This document shows positions 15,245 through 25,672 of a stretch of DNA of 47,284 nucleotides, in pieces. The stretch is from Betaproteobacteria bacterium Ga0077527. Its GTDB lineage: Bacteria > Pseudomonadota > Gammaproteobacteria > Burkholderiales > SG8-41. Position 1 is the stretch's first letter; every line of letters starts with the position of its first letter. The stretch lies in NCBI GenBank assembly GCA_001464815.1, contig LNDW01000008.1, positions 1-47,284 on the forward strand, read 5' to 3'. The notes below the pieces were generated by a model that was not told the DNA's origin, did no database searches, and was given only the letters and a program-made list of their open reading frames with translations. The position numbers and the translations under genes are program-made.

Positions 15245-16342
15245 ATGAGTGCCTGCGACCTCGCGCCCGGTTACATCCGGGCCATTGCACCCTACCAGCC
15301 CGGCAAGCCGACTTCGGAACTGGCACGCGAGCTGGGGCTTGAAGAAGCCTCGATCATCAAGCTCGCGTCGAACGAGAATCCGCTGGGTGTGAGCCCGAAG
15401 GCGCTGGCGGCGATGCGCGCGCTGCTCGACGGTCTGGCGCGTTATCCCGACGGCAACGGTTTCGAACTGAAGCAGGCGCTGGCGCAGCGCTTTGCTGTAG
15501 CGCAGAGCCAGATCGTGCTCGGCAACGGTTCCAACGATGTGCTCGAACTCGCGGCACGTTCCTTCCTCGCGCCGGGACTGTCCGCGGTGTATTCGCAGCA
15601 TGCCTTCGCGGTGTATCCGCTGGCGGTGCAGGCGGTGGGTGCAAAAGGCATCGAGGTGCCGGCGAAGAACTACGGCCATGACCTGGATGCGATCGCCGCG
15701 GCGGTTCGTCCCGACACCCGAATCGTGTTTGTCGCCAATCCGAACAACCCGACCGGAACCTTCATTTCCGGCGCCGAGATTGAAAAGTTCGTGGCGAAGC
15801 TTCCGGGCGAAGTGCTGGTGGTGCTCGACGAGGCCTATACCGAGTACCTGCGTCCGGATTTCCGCTACGACAGCATCGCCTGGCTGAACAAATATCCGAA
15901 CCTGATCATCACCCGTACTTTTTCCAAGGTCTTTGGTCTTGCCGGGCTGCGTGTCGGTTATGCGCTGGCGGCCGCCGGTGTTGCCGACCTGATGAACCGC
16001 GTGCGCCAGCCCTTCAACGTCAACAGCCTGTCGCTTGCCGCGGCTGCGGCGGCACTCAACGACGAAGCCTTCATCCGCGACAGTTACGAACTGAACTGCC
16101 GCGGCATGGACCAGATCGTTGCCGGCCTCGGCAGGCTCGGCCTGAAACATATTCCTTCATACGGCAATTTCGTCACCTTCGAAGTGCCGAGGGCGGGCGA
16201 GGTGTTCCAGAAACTGCTGCGCCTTGGTGTCATCGTGCGGCCGATTGCGGCCTACGGCATGCCCGGGCATCTGCGTGTGTCGATCGGACTCGAGTCCGAG
16301 AACGCGCGTTTTCTCGATGCGCTGAAGCAGGCGTTTGCCTGA
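15245..16342 (+). CDS. hisC: Histidinol-phosphate aminotransferase
   Basis: A 365-residue class-II PLP aminotransferase using imidazole-acetol phosphate in histidine synthesis; in this gene cluster it may also transaminate aromatic keto acids. Characteristic segments are IKLASNENPLGVSPKA, LARYPDGNGFELKQAL, VLGNGSNDVLELAARSF, the NPNNPTGTF turn, VLDEAYTEY, TRTFSKVFGLAGLRVGYA with the PLP lysine near 225, and the late PIAAYGMPGHLRVSIG with the substrate-binding Arg. The ATG follows a strongly AT-rich stretch with the dispersed element (copy A); no Shine-Dalgarno sequence is evident. The hisC-tyrA spacing is 5 bp. Confidence 0.95.
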   Translation: MSACDLAPGYIRAIAPYQPGKPTSELARELGLEEASIIKLASNENPLGVSPKALAAMRALLDGLARYPDGNGFELKQALAQRFAVAQSQIVLGNGSNDVLELAARSFLAPGLSAVYSQHAFAVYPLAVQAVGAKGIEVPAKNYGHDLDAIAAAVRPDTRIVFVANPNNPTGTFISGAEIEKFVAKLPGEVLVVLDEAYTEYLRPDFRYDSIAWLNKYPNLIITRTFSKVFGLAGLRVGYALAAAGVADLMNRVRQPFNVNSLSLAAAAAALNDEAFIRDSYELNCRGMDQIVAGLGRLGLKHIPSYGNFVTFEVPRAGEVFQKLLRLGVIVRPIAAYGMPGHLRVSIGLESENARFLDALKQAFA

Positions 16343-16347
16343 AGAAG

Positions 16348-17232
16348 ATGCCTGCGAAACCGCGCATCGGCAAACTGGTGGTGATCGGTGTCGGCCTGAT
16401 CGGCGGTTCCTTCGCGCTGGCGCTGAAAAAAGCGAAGATGGTGAAGCAGGTCGTTGGTGTCGGCCGCAGCCGCAAGAACCTGAAGGATGCCCTCCGCCTC
16501 GGTGTCATTGATCTAGTCGAGACCGATGCGGCAAAAGCCGTCGCTGACGCCGATCTGGTGCTGATCGGCGCGCCGGTGGGGCAGATGCCCGGAATTTTTG
16601 CGCGTATCGCACCCGCGCTGTCGCCGCATACCGTGGTGACCGACGCCGGCAGCACCAAGCAGGATGTCATCGCCGCTGCGCGGCGCCACCTCGGCGCACA
16701 TTTCCCGATGTTTGTGCCGGCGCATCCGATTGCCGGCACCGAGCACAGCGGCGCAGCCGCGGCTTTTCCGGACCTGTTCCGCGACCGCAATCTGATTTTG
16801 TTACCGCAGCAGGAAACCAAAGCCTCTGCGCTGCGCCTGGTGAAATCGGCATGGCAGGCCTGCGGTTCAAACATCGTCAAGCTGGACGCCACTGAACACG
16901 ACGAAATCTTCGGCGCGGTCAGCCATCTGCCTCATGTCATCGCCTTTGCGCTGGTGCACCAGCTCGGCAAACGCCGTGACGCAAAACGACTGCTCGGTTT
17001 CTCCGGCGGCGGACTGCGCGACACCGTGCGCATCGCCGGCAGTTCGCCGGAGATGTGGCGCGACATCTGTACTGCGAACCGCGAGGCACTGGTGCCGCTT
17101 GTCGATGGCACCATCGCCGAACTCGAAGCTGCGCGTGATGCGCTGGCCGCGGGGGATGGCGAGACGCTGGAAGCAATGTTCCGCAGCGCGCGCGAAACAC
17201 GGTCGCGCTGGCTAATTAAGAACAAGAAATGA
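16348..17232 (+). CDS. tyrA: Prephenate dehydrogenase
   Basis: A 294-residue NAD(P)-dependent enzyme converting prephenate to 4-hydroxyphenylpyruvate for tyrosine. The N-terminal Rossmann motif is [18 protein letters not shown], with GVGRS after the second strand. Catalytic elements are [26 protein letters not shown] (catalytic His) and [14 protein letters not shown], followed by [21 protein letters not shown]. There is no fused chorismate mutase or ACT domain. The start lies 5 bp after hisC with a GAAGAAG ribosome site, so it is clearly in the same operon as hisC and aroA. Confidence 0.94.
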   Translation: MPAKPRIGKLVVIGVGLIGGSFALALKKAKMVKQVVGVGRSRKNLKDALRLGVIDLVETDAAKAVADADLVLIGAPVGQMPGIFARIAPALSPHTVVTDAGSTKQDVIAAARRHLGAHFPMFVPAHPIAGTEHSGAAAAFPDLFRDRNLILLPQQETKASALRLVKSAWQACGSNIVKLDATEHDEIFGAVSHLPHVIAFALVHQLGKRRDAKRLLGFSGGGLRDTVRIAGSSPEMWRDICTANREALVPLVDGTIAELEAARDALAAGDGETLEAMFRSARETRSRWLIKNKK

Positions 17233-17245
17233 GCAAAAAATCAAA

Positions 17246-18580
17246 ATGAGCGCAGGCCGGCGCGAATATCTCGACCTGCAGCCGCTGCACGATGTGTGCG
17301 GAACGGTGCAACTGCCCGGATCCAAGAGCATCACCAACCGCACGCTGCTGCTGGCGGCTCTGGCAAATGGTGCAACCACGCTGCGCGATGTGCTCGATTC
17401 AGACGATACCCGCTACATGCTTGATGCGCTGGCCAGGCTCGGCGTGCGTTCGGAGAAGGGGGCCGGACGCACGGTCACCGTACACGGCACCGGTGGCCTG
17501 TTCCCCGGCAAAAAGGCCGAGCTGTATCTCGGCAATGCCGGTACCGCGGTGCGCATGCTGACGGCAGTACTGGCTTTGAGCGGTGGCGAATACGGCATCG
17601 ACGGTATCGCACGCATGCACGAGCGGCCGATCGGCGACCTGGTCGATGCGCTGCGTCAGCTCGGGGCAAGTATCGACTACCGCGGCAACGAGGGTTTTCC
17701 GCCACTGGCCATCCATGCCGGCAGCCTGCAATCCCGTGGCGAAGTGTCGATACGCGGCAATGTGTCCAGCCAGTTTCTCAGCGGTCTGCTGATTGCGCTG
17801 CCCTTGCTTGGGCGGCGCACGCGTGTCGTTATTGATGGCGAGCTGATTTCCAAGCCCTATGTCGAGATCACGCTCAATGCGCTGCGCCAGTTTGGTGTCA
17901 TCGTCGAGCGCGAAGGCTGGGCTGCGTTCACGGTACCGGCGGGTGCGCGTTACAGCAGCCCCGGCGAACTGCATGTTGAGGGTGATGCCTCATCGGCCTC
18001 GTATTTTCTCGCTGCCGGTGCGATCGCCGGACTCAAGGGTGGCGGCCCGGTGCGGGTCGAGGGCGTGGGGCGCGACAGCACCCAGGGTGATGTGCGTTTT
18101 GCCGATGCACTGGAGCAGATGGGTGCCGCGGTGCAGATGGGGCCGAACTGGATCGAGGTCACAGCCGATGCCGGGGCGCGCCGGCAGGGCAGTCTGCGTG
18201 CGCTGGATATAGACTGCAATCACATTCCCGATGCGGCAATGACGCTGGCGGTGGCCGCCTTGTTCGCCGACGGCACGACGCGGCTGCGCAACATTGCCAG
18301 CTGGAGGGTCAAGGAGACCGACCGCATCTCGGCGATGGCCAGGGAACTGGCCAAGCTGGGGGCAGGGGTGGAAGAGGGTGCGGATTACCTGACGGTCACG
18401 CCGCCCCTGCGATGGCGTCCGGCAACCATCGATACTTACGACGACCACCGCATGGCGATGTGCTTTTCGCTGGCGACCTTCGGCGGGGTGGCGGTGCGCA
18501 TCAATGATCCTGATTGTGTCGCCAAGACCTTCCCGGATTATTTCGAGGTGCTGGCCGGCATCTCCCGCCAGCCGGCCTGA
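17246..18580 (+). CDS. aroA: 3-phosphoshikimate 1-carboxyvinyltransferase (EPSP synthase)
   Basis: A 444-residue shikimate-pathway enzyme joining PEP to shikimate 3-phosphate. Motifs include [18 protein letters not shown] (substrate lysine and serine), [19 protein letters not shown] (the NAGTA-x-R-PEP loop, with Val where Met is common), [57 protein letters not shown] and [19 protein letters not shown] places it among class I, glyphosate-sensitive types, as far as pattern reading allows. It begins 13 bp after tyrA and ends 3 bp before cmk. Confidence 0.95.
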   Translation: MSAGRREYLDLQPLHDVCGTVQLPGSKSITNRTLLLAALANGATTLRDVLDSDDTRYMLDALARLGVRSEKGAGRTVTVHGTGGLFPGKKAELYLGNAGTAVRMLTAVLALSGGEYGIDGIARMHERPIGDLVDALRQLGASIDYRGNEGFPPLAIHAGSLQSRGEVSIRGNVSSQFLSGLLIALPLLGRRTRVVIDGELISKPYVEITLNALRQFGVIVEREGWAAFTVPAGARYSSPGELHVEGDASSASYFLAAGAIAGLKGGGPVRVEGVGRDSTQGDVRFADALEQMGAAVQMGPNWIEVTADAGARRQGSLRALDIDCNHIPDAAMTLAVAALFADGTTRLRNIASWRVKETDRISAMARELAKLGAGVEEGADYLTVTPPLRWRPATIDTYDDHRMAMCFSLATFGGVAVRINDPDCVAKTFPDYFEVLAGISRQPA

Positions 18581-18583
18581 GCC

Positions 18584-19234
18584 ATGATCCCGGTCATCGC
18601 CATCGACGGCCCCTCGGCATCGGGCAAGGGCACGGTTGCTGCTGCCGTGGCTGGTCGCCTGGGTTGGCATTACCTGGACAGCGGAGCGCTGTACCGGATC
18701 GTCGGGCTGGCGGCCGGAGAGCGCGGCGCCAACCTCGACAACGACTTTGAAGTATCACGTATCACATTGAATTTAAATATTAAATTTGATGCCGATCGGG
18801 TGCTGCTGGATGGCCGCGATGTGAGTGACCTGATCCGTGGCGAGGTTGCCGGAGCAGCGGCATCACGGGTCGGTGCCCTCCCGGGAGTACGCCAGGCACT
18901 GCTCGACCTGCAGCATGGCTTTCGCCGCTCGCCCGGCCTGGTTGCGGACGGGCGCGACATGGGGTCGGTGGTATTCCCCGATGCGGGGCTCAAAATCTAC
19001 CTCACGGCGACCCCGGAAGAGCGGGCTGAAAGGCGCTATAAGCAGTTGATCACAAAGGGAACGGGTGCTAGTATGGCCGCCCTTTTGCAGGACATCCGCG
19101 AGCGCGATTTTCGTGATACCCACCGCGCCGCTGCGCCTCTGTTGAAGTGCCCTGACGCCGTCGAAATCGACACTACCGGAACCCCGGTGGCTGCCGTGGT
19201 GGACAGGGTCATGCAGTTGTTTCAAAAGCGTTAA
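18584..19234 (+). CDS. cmk: Cytidylate kinase
   Basis: A 216-residue kinase phosphorylating CMP and dCMP. The P-loop [19 protein letters not shown] is at residues 4-22, followed by [65 protein letters not shown] and AERRYKQL, with [17 protein letters not shown] near the end. A short AT-rich stretch at about 18760-18790 encodes [12 protein letters not shown] and differs in base use from the flanks, but it keeps frame and fits the family's insert domain. The stop is followed after 16 bp by a terminator-like hairpin, ending the aroA-cmk unit before rpsA. Confidence 0.94.
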   Translation: MIPVIAIDGPSASGKGTVAAAVAGRLGWHYLDSGALYRIVGLAAGERGANLDNDFEVSRITLNLNIKFDADRVLLDGRDVSDLIRGEVAGAAASRVGALPGVRQALLDLQHGFRRSPGLVADGRDMGSVVFPDAGLKIYLTATPEERAERRYKQLITKGTGASMAALLQDIRERDFRDTHRAAAPLLKCPDAVEIDTTGTPVAAVVDRVMQLFQKR

Positions 19235-19250
19235 ACAGGCTGTACCGGTG

Positions 19251-19279
19251 CCGTGGAACACCAAATTCCACGGTTTTTT
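19251..19279 (+). terminator. Terminator or attenuator between cmk and rpsA
   Basis: CCGTGGAA-caccaaa-TTCCACGG followed by TTTTTT: an 8-bp perfect stem with a U-tract. Only 47 bp remain to the rpsA start, including a second small hairpin CCCGT-ttctgca-ACGGG (19289-19305). Confidence 0.75.
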
Positions 19280-19326
19280 CAACCCACTCCCGTTTCTGCA
19301 ACGGGTGTGTTAACCTGCTGATTCCA

Positions 19327-21054
19327 ATGATGAAAACCTCCTCCCAGGCCGCTGTTGCCCCCGTTGCCCCCGAAAGCTTTGCCGCGCTCTTTGAAGAGAG
19401 CCTGTCGCGCAAGGAAATGCGCATTGGTGAAGTTATTACCGCCGAAGTCATCCGCGTCGATGACAATTTTGTGGTGGTCAATGCCGGCCTGAAGTCGGAA
19501 AGTTATGTCGCGGCCGAAGAATTCCACAACGACCGTGGTGAAATCGAAGTCAAACCCGGCGACTTTGTCAGTGTCGCCATCGAATCCCTTGAAGACGGCT
19601 ACGGCGAAACCCGCCTGTCGCGCGACAAGGCGAAACGCCTCGCAGCCTGGCTGGCGCTGGAAGACGCGCTCGAGAAGGGCAGCATCGTCGAGGGCATGAT
19701 CAGCGGCAAGGTCAAGGGCGGCCTGACCGTGATGATCAACGGCATCCGTGCCTTCCTGCCGGGTTCGCTGGTCGATACCCGTCCGGTGAAGGACACCACG
19801 CCGTACGAAAACAAGCAGATGGAATTCAAGGTCATCAAGCTCGACCGCAAGCGCAACAACGTTGTGGTGTCGCGCCGCGCCGTGCTCGAGGCCAGCCAGG
19901 GTGAAGAGCGCGCCAAGCTGCTCGAGAACCTGCGCGAAGGCGTAACCGTCAAGGGCATCGTCAAGAACATCACCGACTACGGTGCGTTCGTCGACCTCGG
20001 CGGCATCGACGGCCTGCTGCACATCACCGACCTCGCATGGCGCCGCGTCAAGCATCCCTCGGAGATGCTCAGCGTTGGTGACGAAGTCACCGCCAAGGTG
20101 CTCAAGTTCGACCAGGAGAAGAACCGCGTCTCGCTGGGCATGAAGCAGCTCGGTGAAGATCCGTGGGTGGGCCTGTCGCGTCGTTACCCGCCCAACACCC
20201 GCCTGTTCGGCAAGGTTTCGAACCTCACCGACTACGGCGCGTTTGTCGAAATCGAGCCGGGCATCGAAGGCCTGGTGCACGTTTCGGAAATGGACTGGAC
20301 CAACAAGAACGTGCATCCCTCGAAGGTCGTGCAGCTCGGCGACGAAGTCGAGGTCATGGTGCTCGAGATCGACGAGGACCGTCGCCGCATTTCGCTGGGC
20401 ATGAAGCAGTGCATGGCGAATCCGTGGGAAGAGTTCTCGATGAACTTCAAGAAGGGCGACAAGGTGAAGGGTCAGATCAAGTCGATCACCGACTTCGGCA
20501 TCTTCATCGGCCTGGCTGGCGGCATCGATGGCCTGGTGCACCTGTCCGACCTGTCGTGGAATGCGGCAGGCGAAGAAGCCGTGCGCAACTACAAGAAGGG
20601 CGAGGAAGTCGAGGCCCAGGTGCTGTCGATCGATGTTGAGCGCGAGCGCATCTCGCTGGGCGTCAAGCAGCTGGAAGGCGACCCCTTCAGCAGCTATGTC
20701 GGCGGCCACGAGAAGAACTCGGTGGTCACCGGTACGGTCAAGTCGATCGATGCCAAGGGGGCGGTGATCAACCTCGACGGCGACATGGAAGGCTACCTGC
20801 GCGCTTCTGAAGTTTCGCGCGACCGCGTTGAAGACATCCGCACCAAGCTGAAGGAAGGCGATTCGGTGACCGCGATGATCATCAATGTCGACCGCAAGAA
20901 CCGCACGATCAACCTGTCGATCAAGGCCAAAGACCTCGCGGAGGACACCGAAGCCATGCAGAAACTGGCTTCGGACAAGCAGGCGAGCACGGGGACGACG
21001 AATCTGGGCGCCCTGCTCAAGGCCAAGATGGACACTGCCAACACTCAACAATAA
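19327..21054 (+). CDS. rpsA: 30S ribosomal protein S1
   Basis: A 575-residue RNA-binding ribosomal protein that helps bring mRNA to the 30S subunit. Six S1 (OB-fold) repeats are visible at roughly 36-102, 120-186, 207-275, 292-362, 379-449 and 466-535. The canonical last four have repeated [28 protein letters not shown] cores and end in RISLGMKQ or RVSLGMKQ. The C-terminus has the usual polar tail. No Shine-Dalgarno sequence precedes ATG 19327 (or the adjacent ATG 19330); that is normal for rpsA, which is often translated from a structured leader and autoregulated. It is followed 18 bp later by ihfB, the conserved partner. Confidence 0.96.
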   Translation: MMKTSSQAAVAPVAPESFAALFEESLSRKEMRIGEVITAEVIRVDDNFVVVNAGLKSESYVAAEEFHNDRGEIEVKPGDFVSVAIESLEDGYGETRLSRDKAKRLAAWLALEDALEKGSIVEGMISGKVKGGLTVMINGIRAFLPGSLVDTRPVKDTTPYENKQMEFKVIKLDRKRNNVVVSRRAVLEASQGEERAKLLENLREGVTVKGIVKNITDYGAFVDLGGIDGLLHITDLAWRRVKHPSEMLSVGDEVTAKVLKFDQEKNRVSLGMKQLGEDPWVGLSRRYPPNTRLFGKVSNLTDYGAFVEIEPGIEGLVHVSEMDWTNKNVHPSKVVQLGDEVEVMVLEIDEDRRRISLGMKQCMANPWEEFSMNFKKGDKVKGQIKSITDFGIFIGLAGGIDGLVHLSDLSWNAAGEEAVRNYKKGEEVEAQVLSIDVERERISLGVKQLEGDPFSSYVGGHEKNSVVTGTVKSIDAKGAVINLDGDMEGYLRASEVSRDRVEDIRTKLKEGDSVTAMIINVDRKNRTINLSIKAKDLAEDTEAMQKLASDKQASTGTTNLGALLKAKMDTANTQQ

Positions 21055-21072
21055 GCACTTAAAGGGAGCATC

Positions 21073-21357
21073 ATGACCAAGTCGGAGTTGATTGCGAAGC
21101 TGGCCGCACGTTACCCGCAGCTCGTGGCCAAGGACGCCGAGCTGGCTGTGAAGATGATTCTGGACGCGATGGGCAAAAGCCTGTCACAGGGCCAGCGCAT
21201 CGAGATCCGCGGCTTTGGCAGTTTCGGCCTCAACTACCGACCGCCCCGTACCGGGCGAAATCCCAAATCGGGCGAACGCGTACAGGTTCCCGCCAAGCAC
21301 GTGCCTCACTTCAAGGCCGGCAAGGAGCTGCGCGAGCGCGTCGACGTCAAGAAATAA
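21073..21357 (+). CDS. ihfB: Integration host factor subunit beta
   Basis: A 94-residue DNA-bending histone-like protein that pairs with IHF-alpha in recombination, replication and sigma54 transcription. The signature [28 protein letters not shown] (in part) includes the beta-ribbon arms with the intercalating proline in GRNPKSGE. The N-terminal [11 protein letters not shown] is typical of the beta chain. The start has AAAGGGAGC 6 bp upstream. It is separated from lapA by an intrinsic terminator, so rpsA-ihfB forms its own transcription unit. Confidence 0.95.
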   Translation: MTKSELIAKLAARYPQLVAKDAELAVKMILDAMGKSLSQGQRIEIRGFGSFGLNYRPPRTGRNPKSGERVQVPAKHVPHFKAGKELRERVDVKK

Positions 21358-21382
21358 GAGCGATCAGGCATCGTTCCCTCTG

Positions 21383-21414
21383 GCGGCATGGCCTCGCGGT
21401 CATGCCGCTTTTTT
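21383..21414 (+). terminator. Intrinsic terminator after ihfB
   Basis: GCGGCATG-(10-nt loop)-CATGCCGC followed by TTTTTT, 26 bp after the ihfB stop: a perfect 8-bp stem with a U-run. Confidence 0.9.
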
Positions 21415-21469
21415 ATAGCCGTGCCTCCGCTGCAGGAGGGCGGTGGTCACATGATATTCTCGGGCCGCC

Positions 21470-21763
21470 ATGCATTATCTGACCTGGGCCATCAAAGGCG
21501 CGCTGTTCCTGCTGATCCTGTCGTTCGCCGTGGTCAACACCGACCCGGTGACGGTGCGTTACTACCTCGGCATCCAGTGGCAGGCGCCGCTGGTGCTGGT
21601 GCTGCTGGTGGCGCTGACCATTGGTGCCGCGCTGGGGCTGCTGGTGGGGCTGGTTCAGACCTTGCGGCTGCGCCGCCGTATCGCCGCGCTGCAACGCGAG
21701 CTGCAGGCCGCGCGCCAGCCGCCTGCACCGCCGCTGCCACTGACACCCTCGGATCTGGTGTGA
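21470..21763 (+). CDS. lapA: Lipopolysaccharide assembly protein LapA (DUF1049)
   Basis: A 97-residue inner-membrane protein with two transmembrane helices (about 5-24 and 38-62), the first ending in VVNTDPVTVRYYLG, the hallmark of the family. A short charged coiled segment (LRLRRRIAALQRELQAAR) and a Pro-rich tail follow. With LapB it controls LpxC turnover and so the rate of LPS synthesis. It stands immediately before lapB (31 bp). The terminator after ihfB implies a separate promoter, though the spacer shows only a weak extended -10 (TGATATTCT, 21452-21460) too close to the ATG to be convincing. Confidence 0.9.
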   Translation: MHYLTWAIKGALFLLILSFAVVNTDPVTVRYYLGIQWQAPLVLVLLVALTIGAALGLLVGLVQTLRLRRRIAALQRELQAARQPPAPPLPLTPSDLV

Positions 21764-21794
21764 GCCGGCAGTTGAGTGGAAGAGTGAGCTGAAC

Positions 21795-22970
21795 ATGGAC
21801 ATTGAACTGTGGTGGCTTCTTGCGCTGCCCCTGTTTTTTGCGCTGGGCTGGCTTGCTGCGCGCGTTGATATCCGCCAGCTGGTCTCCGAGTCGCGGCTGT
21901 TGCCGGCCTCCTATTTCAAGGGCCTCAACTTCCTGCTCAACGAGCAGCCGGACAAGGCGATCGAGGCCTTCATCGAAGTGGCCCGCGTCAATCCGCAGAC
22001 CATCGAACTGCATTTTGCGCTGGGCAGCCTGTTCCGGCGCCGTGGTGAAGTGGAGCGCGCGATCCGCATGCATCAGAATCTTGCCGAGCGTGAAGACCTC
22101 GCCCAGGAGCAGAAACTGCAGGCGGTGCTGGAGCTGGCGCAGGACTATCTGAAAGCCGGGCTGCTCGACCGGGCCGAGGAGCTGTTCGTCAAACTCGACG
22201 GCACGCCGCATGCCGAGGCGGCCCTGCGTTTCCTGCTCGAGATCTACGAGCAGGAGAAGGACTGGCATAAGGCCATCGTCACCGCCGAAAAGCTGGAAAC
22301 CCTTTCCGGCCGTTCCTACCAGAAGGAAATCGCCAATTTCTGCTGTGAACTGGCGGCGCGTGAGCTGATGCAGTCGCGGCCGGCCGAGGCGCGGCCGCAC
22401 CTGATCGCGGCACTGGGCCATCACCGGACCTGCGTGCGCGCCAATATCCTGCTCGGTGACCTCGAGCGTGACATCGGCAACCGTACCGCGGCCATCGCAA
22501 CGTGGCAGCGCATCGAATCACAGAGTCCCGCCTATCTGTCGCTGGTCGCCGAGCGCCTGCTCAACGCCTATCGCGATGAGGGCAGGGCCGACGAGGGGCT
22601 CAACCTGCTGCGCGGCTATCTCGAGAAATACGCATCGCTGGACCTGCTCGACATGGTCTACCGCGAGACGCTGGCCTCGGGCGGAACGACGGCGGCATAC
22701 CGGCTGGTGCGTGACGAAGTGCGGCGCACACCGACGCTGCTCGGCCTCGACAAGCTGCTCGAAGCCCAACTGCTCGAAGCGCCGCCGGAAAAACAGCATG
22801 ACCTGCAGCTGATCAAACAGCTGATCCACCAGCACACACGCAGCCTCGCCATGTACAAATGCGAGCACTGCGGCTTTCGCGCGCGGCAGTTCTACTGGCA
22901 CTGCCCGGCCTGCGGCGAATGGGAAACCTACGCCCCGAGACGCACCGAAGAGAAAGGCATCCCGGCATGA
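21795..22970 (+). CDS. lapB: Lipopolysaccharide assembly protein LapB (YciM), TPR and rubredoxin-like
   Basis: A 391-residue membrane-anchored scaffold that promotes LpxC degradation by FtsH. An N-terminal helix (about 3-20) anchors it and is followed by the conserved [33 protein letters not shown] segment (in part). Tandem TPR repeats then run to about residue 340. The C-terminal metal-binding knuckles are C356-x2-C359 and C370-x2-C373 ([20 protein letters not shown]), both intact. The start codon follows lapA by 31 bp, and the stop overlaps pyrF (ATGA). The lapA-lapB-pyrF order is like that in E. coli. Confidence 0.95.
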   Translation: MDIELWWLLALPLFFALGWLAARVDIRQLVSESRLLPASYFKGLNFLLNEQPDKAIEAFIEVARVNPQTIELHFALGSLFRRRGEVERAIRMHQNLAEREDLAQEQKLQAVLELAQDYLKAGLLDRAEELFVKLDGTPHAEAALRFLLEIYEQEKDWHKAIVTAEKLETLSGRSYQKEIANFCCELAARELMQSRPAEARPHLIAALGHHRTCVRANILLGDLERDIGNRTAAIATWQRIESQSPAYLSLVAERLLNAYRDEGRADEGLNLLRGYLEKYASLDLLDMVYRETLASGGTTAAYRLVRDEVRRTPTLLGLDKLLEAQLLEAPPEKQHDLQLIKQLIHQHTRSLAMYKCEHCGFRARQFYWHCPACGEWETYAPRRTEEKGIPA

Positions 22971-23686
22971 GCGGCAACACGGTTCCGTTGCAAAACCCGC
23001 GTGTGATCGTTGCGCTGGATTACGCCAGCGCGGAACCGGCGCTGGCACTTGCGGCGCGGCTCGATCCGAAGGCCTGCCGCGTCAAGATTGGCAAGGAGTT
23101 GTTCACTGTTGCCGGCCCATCGCTGGTGACACAGCTGGCCGCACGCGGCTTCGATGTTTTTCTGGATCTCAAGTATCACGACATTCCGAATACCGTGGCG
23201 GCTGCATGCAAGGCGGCAGCCGGGCTCGGTGCGTGGATGATCAACGTGCATGCCAGCGGCGGCAGCACGATGATGCGCGCGGCACGCGAAGCGCTGGCCG
23301 GCACGGTGAAACCACCGCTGCTGATCGCGGTGACCGTGCTCACCAGCATGGGGGATCAAGACCTGCGCGAGATCGGCCAGCAGGAATCGGCGCCGCAGCT
23401 GGTTGAACGTCTGGCGCGCCTGACGCAGGCCAGCGGCCTCGACGGCGTGGTGTGTTCGGCGCAGGAAGCTGCTCTGCTGCGTAATGCCTGCGGTGCAAAT
23501 TTCAAACTGGTCACGCCCGGTATTCGCCTCGCCGATGCCGTCGGCAAGGATGACCAGAAACGCATCGTCACCCCTGCGGCAGCCGTGGCGGCGGGTGCGG
23601 ATTATCTGGTGGTGGGGCGGCCGATCACCCAGGCCGCTGATCCGCTGGCCGCGCTGGCGCGGATCAATGCTGAAATTGGCGCCTGA
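22967..23686 (+). CDS. pyrF: Orotidine 5'-phosphate decarboxylase
   Basis: A 239-residue TIM-barrel enzyme completing UMP synthesis. ATG 22967 overlaps the lapB stop; an upstream extension of the frame is the shadow of lapB. The motifs are VIVALDYAS (substrate Asp), [11 protein letters not shown], the catalytic [12 protein letters not shown] (K-x-x-D), [35 protein letters not shown] and [11 protein letters not shown]. Length is standard for the shorter proteobacterial type. It is followed after 14 bp by the heptose kinase gene, whose first codons are made of the dispersed AT-rich element. Confidence 0.95.
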   Translation: MSGNTVPLQNPRVIVALDYASAEPALALAARLDPKACRVKIGKELFTVAGPSLVTQLAARGFDVFLDLKYHDIPNTVAAACKAAAGLGAWMINVHASGGSTMMRAAREALAGTVKPPLLIAVTVLTSMGDQDLREIGQQESAPQLVERLARLTQASGLDGVVCSAQEAALLRNACGANFKLVTPGIRLADAVGKDDQKRIVTPAAAVAAGADYLVVGRPITQAADPLAALARINAEIGA

Positions 23687-23700
23687 GTGCGCTGCGAATC

Positions 23701-24675
23701 ATGACAAATAAATCAATAAAAACAATTACTTACAAAATACCTGCGGCAATGCGCCGGGCGCGCGTGCTGGTGGTTGGCGACGTCATGCTCGACCGCTACT
23801 GGTTCGGCGAGGTCAGCCGCATTTCGCCCGAGGCACCGGTGCCGATCGTCAAAGTCGATCGCATCGAAGAGCGTCCGGGCGGCGCTGCCAACGTCGCGCG
23901 CAATGTCTCGGCGCTGGGTGCGAAAGCTGCGCTGCTGTCGGTGGTGGGGCGCGATGAAGCCGGGCGCTGCCTGAAGCAACTGCTGCAGCGTGAGAAGGTG
24001 GCGACCAGCCTGCATACCGATGCGACGGTCTCGACCACCGTCAAGCTGCGGGTGATCGGCCGCCAGCAGCAGCTGCTGCGCGCCGATTTCGAAACCCTGC
24101 CCAGCCATGAAGTGCTGGCCTCGAAGCTGAAGGACTATCAGCGCCTGCTGAAAAACGCCGATGTGGTGATCCTGTCGGATTACGGCAAGGGCGGTCTGGC
24201 GCATATCTCGAAGATGATCGCGCTTGCGCGCAGCCGCGGCGTGCCGGTGCTGGTCGATCCCAAGGGCGAGGATTATTCGCGTTATCGCGGTGCGACGCTG
24301 GTCACGCCGAACCGTGCCGAGCTGCGCGCGGTTGTTGGTGGCTGGACTTCCGACCGCATGCTCGAGAGCAAGGCCCAGGCATTGCGTCAGCGGCTGGGCC
24401 TCGGCGGGCTGCTGGTGACACGCAGCGAGGAGGGCATGACGCTGTATCGCAAGGGCGGCAAGCTGCATGTGCCGGCACAGGCGCGCGAAGTCTATGACGT
24501 CAGCGGTGCCGGTGACACGGTCATCGCCACCATCGGCGTGATGCTGGCTGCGGGTGAGGACATGGAAAACGCCATTCGTATCGCCAACCGTGCCGCCGGC
24601 ATCGTGGTCGGCAAGTTCGGCACCGCTGTGGTGTACCCGCAGGAGCTGTTCGCCGCGGCGGAGGAGGAATCATGA
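23701..24675 (+). CDS. rfaE1: D-glycero-beta-D-manno-heptose-7-phosphate kinase (RfaE domain I)
   Basis: A 324-residue PfkB-type kinase making the bisphosphate precursor of ADP-heptose for LPS core. It is the separate kinase form; no cytidylyltransferase domain is attached. Motifs are [67 protein letters not shown] and [16 protein letters not shown] with the catalytic Asp. The first ~16 residues (KSIKTITYK and neighbours) are encoded by AT-rich sequence that is copy B of the dispersed element. The family core begins near ATG 23749 ([11 protein letters not shown]), so the true start could be either. It overlaps rfaD by 4 bp. Confidence 0.92.
   Translation: MTNKSIKTITYKIPAAMRRARVLVVGDVMLDRYWFGEVSRISPEAPVPIVKVDRIEERPGGAANVARNVSALGAKAALLSVVGRDEAGRCLKQLLQREKVATSLHTDATVSTTVKLRVIGRQQQLLRADFETLPSHEVLASKLKDYQRLLKNADVVILSDYGKGGLAHISKMIALARSRGVPVLVDPKGEDYSRYRGATLVTPNRAELRAVVGGWTSDRMLESKAQALRQRLGLGGLLVTRSEEGMTLYRKGGKLHVPAQAREVYDVSGAGDTVIATIGVMLAAGEDMENAIRIANRAAGIVVGKFGTAVVYPQELFAAAEEES
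23712..23734 (-). repeat. Dispersed AT-rich element, copy B (inside the 5' end of rfaE1)
   Basis: On the minus strand TGTAAGTA then ATTGTTTTTATTGAT: 20 of 23 positions match copy A. It lies in codons 4-12 of the annotated frame. Confidence 0.75.
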
Positions 24676-25670
24676 CTTATGTGGTGACCGGTGCCGCCGG
24701 CTTCATCGGCGCCAACATTGTCCGCGGCCTCAACGCCATGGGCATAGCCGATGTGCTGGCGGTGGATGATCTGACCCAGGGCGACAAGTTCCGCAACCTG
24801 GTGGATTGTGGCATCTCGGATTACCTCGACAAGGATGAATTCCTGTCGCGGCTGCGCAGTGGCGCTTACCACGGCAAGGTGAATGCGGTGTTCCACCAGG
24901 GCGCCTGCTCCGACACCACGGCCAGTGACGGCCGTTACGTGATGGAAGTCAATTACGCCTATTCCTGCGCGCTGCTCGAGTTCTGTCTCGCAGAGCAGGT
25001 GCCGCTGATCTATGCCTCGTCGGCGGCGACCTATGGCGCATCGACCGAGTTCCGCGAAGACCCGGCCTGCGAAGGGCCGCTCAATGTCTATGGTTATTCC
25101 AAGCTGCTGTTCGACCAGCGTGTGCGCCGCCTGCCGTCAGGCGGCTCGCAGGTGGTGGGGTTGCGCTATTTCAACGTCTATGGCGACCGCGAGCAGCACA
25201 AGGGGCGCATGGCTTCGGTGGCGTACCACTTTTTCAACCAGTTCCGCGCTGAAGGCCATGTGCGGCTGTTCGAAGGCAGCGGCGGCTACGGCAACGGCGA
25301 GCAGCGCCGCGACTTTGTCTCGGTCGAGGACGTGGTGCGCGTCAACCTGCATTTCCTGGGCAATCCGCAGCACTCGGGTATTTTCAACTGCGGCAGCGGC
25401 AGGGCGCAGGCCTTCAACGATGTTGCGGTGGCAGTGATCAACACGCTGCGTGGTAACGACGGCAAATCGGCACTGACGCTGGCCGAGCTGCAACAGCAGC
25501 AACTGATCCGCTACATTCCCTTCCCCGGCGACCTGCGCGGCAAGTATCAGAGCTACACCCAGGCCGACCTCGGCACGCTGCGCGGCATCGGTTACGCCGA
25601 GCCTTTCCTTACCGTGGAGCAGGGTGTGTCGCGTTACGTCGCGCAACTGCTGGCGCGGGCGGCGGTTTGA
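24672..25670 (+). CDS. rfaD: ADP-L-glycero-D-manno-heptose 6-epimerase
   Basis: A 332-residue short-chain dehydrogenase/epimerase making the final ADP-heptose used for the LPS inner core. It has the NAD-binding motif [17 protein letters not shown] at the N-terminus, [25 protein letters not shown], catalytic YASSAATYG and the Y-x-x-x-K pair in [18 protein letters not shown], and the C-terminal [17 protein letters not shown] region. The start overlaps the kinase gene and the stop lies 2 bp before cysM. Heptose synthesis is thus encoded as a coupled pair. Confidence 0.95.
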   Translation: MTYVVTGAAGFIGANIVRGLNAMGIADVLAVDDLTQGDKFRNLVDCGISDYLDKDEFLSRLRSGAYHGKVNAVFHQGACSDTTASDGRYVMEVNYAYSCALLEFCLAEQVPLIYASSAATYGASTEFREDPACEGPLNVYGYSKLLFDQRVRRLPSGGSQVVGLRYFNVYGDREQHKGRMASVAYHFFNQFRAEGHVRLFEGSGGYGNGEQRRDFVSVEDVVRVNLHFLGNPQHSGIFNCGSGRAQAFNDVAVAVINTLRGNDGKSALTLAELQQQQLIRYIPFPGDLRGKYQSYTQADLGTLRGIGYAEPFLTVEQGVSRYVAQLLARAAV

Positions 25671-25672
25671 AC

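Noticed and set aside
18755..18795. Inserted AT-rich foreign patch in cmk
   Set aside because: The frame is kept and the residues fit the kinase insert domain, so there is no evidence for insertion.
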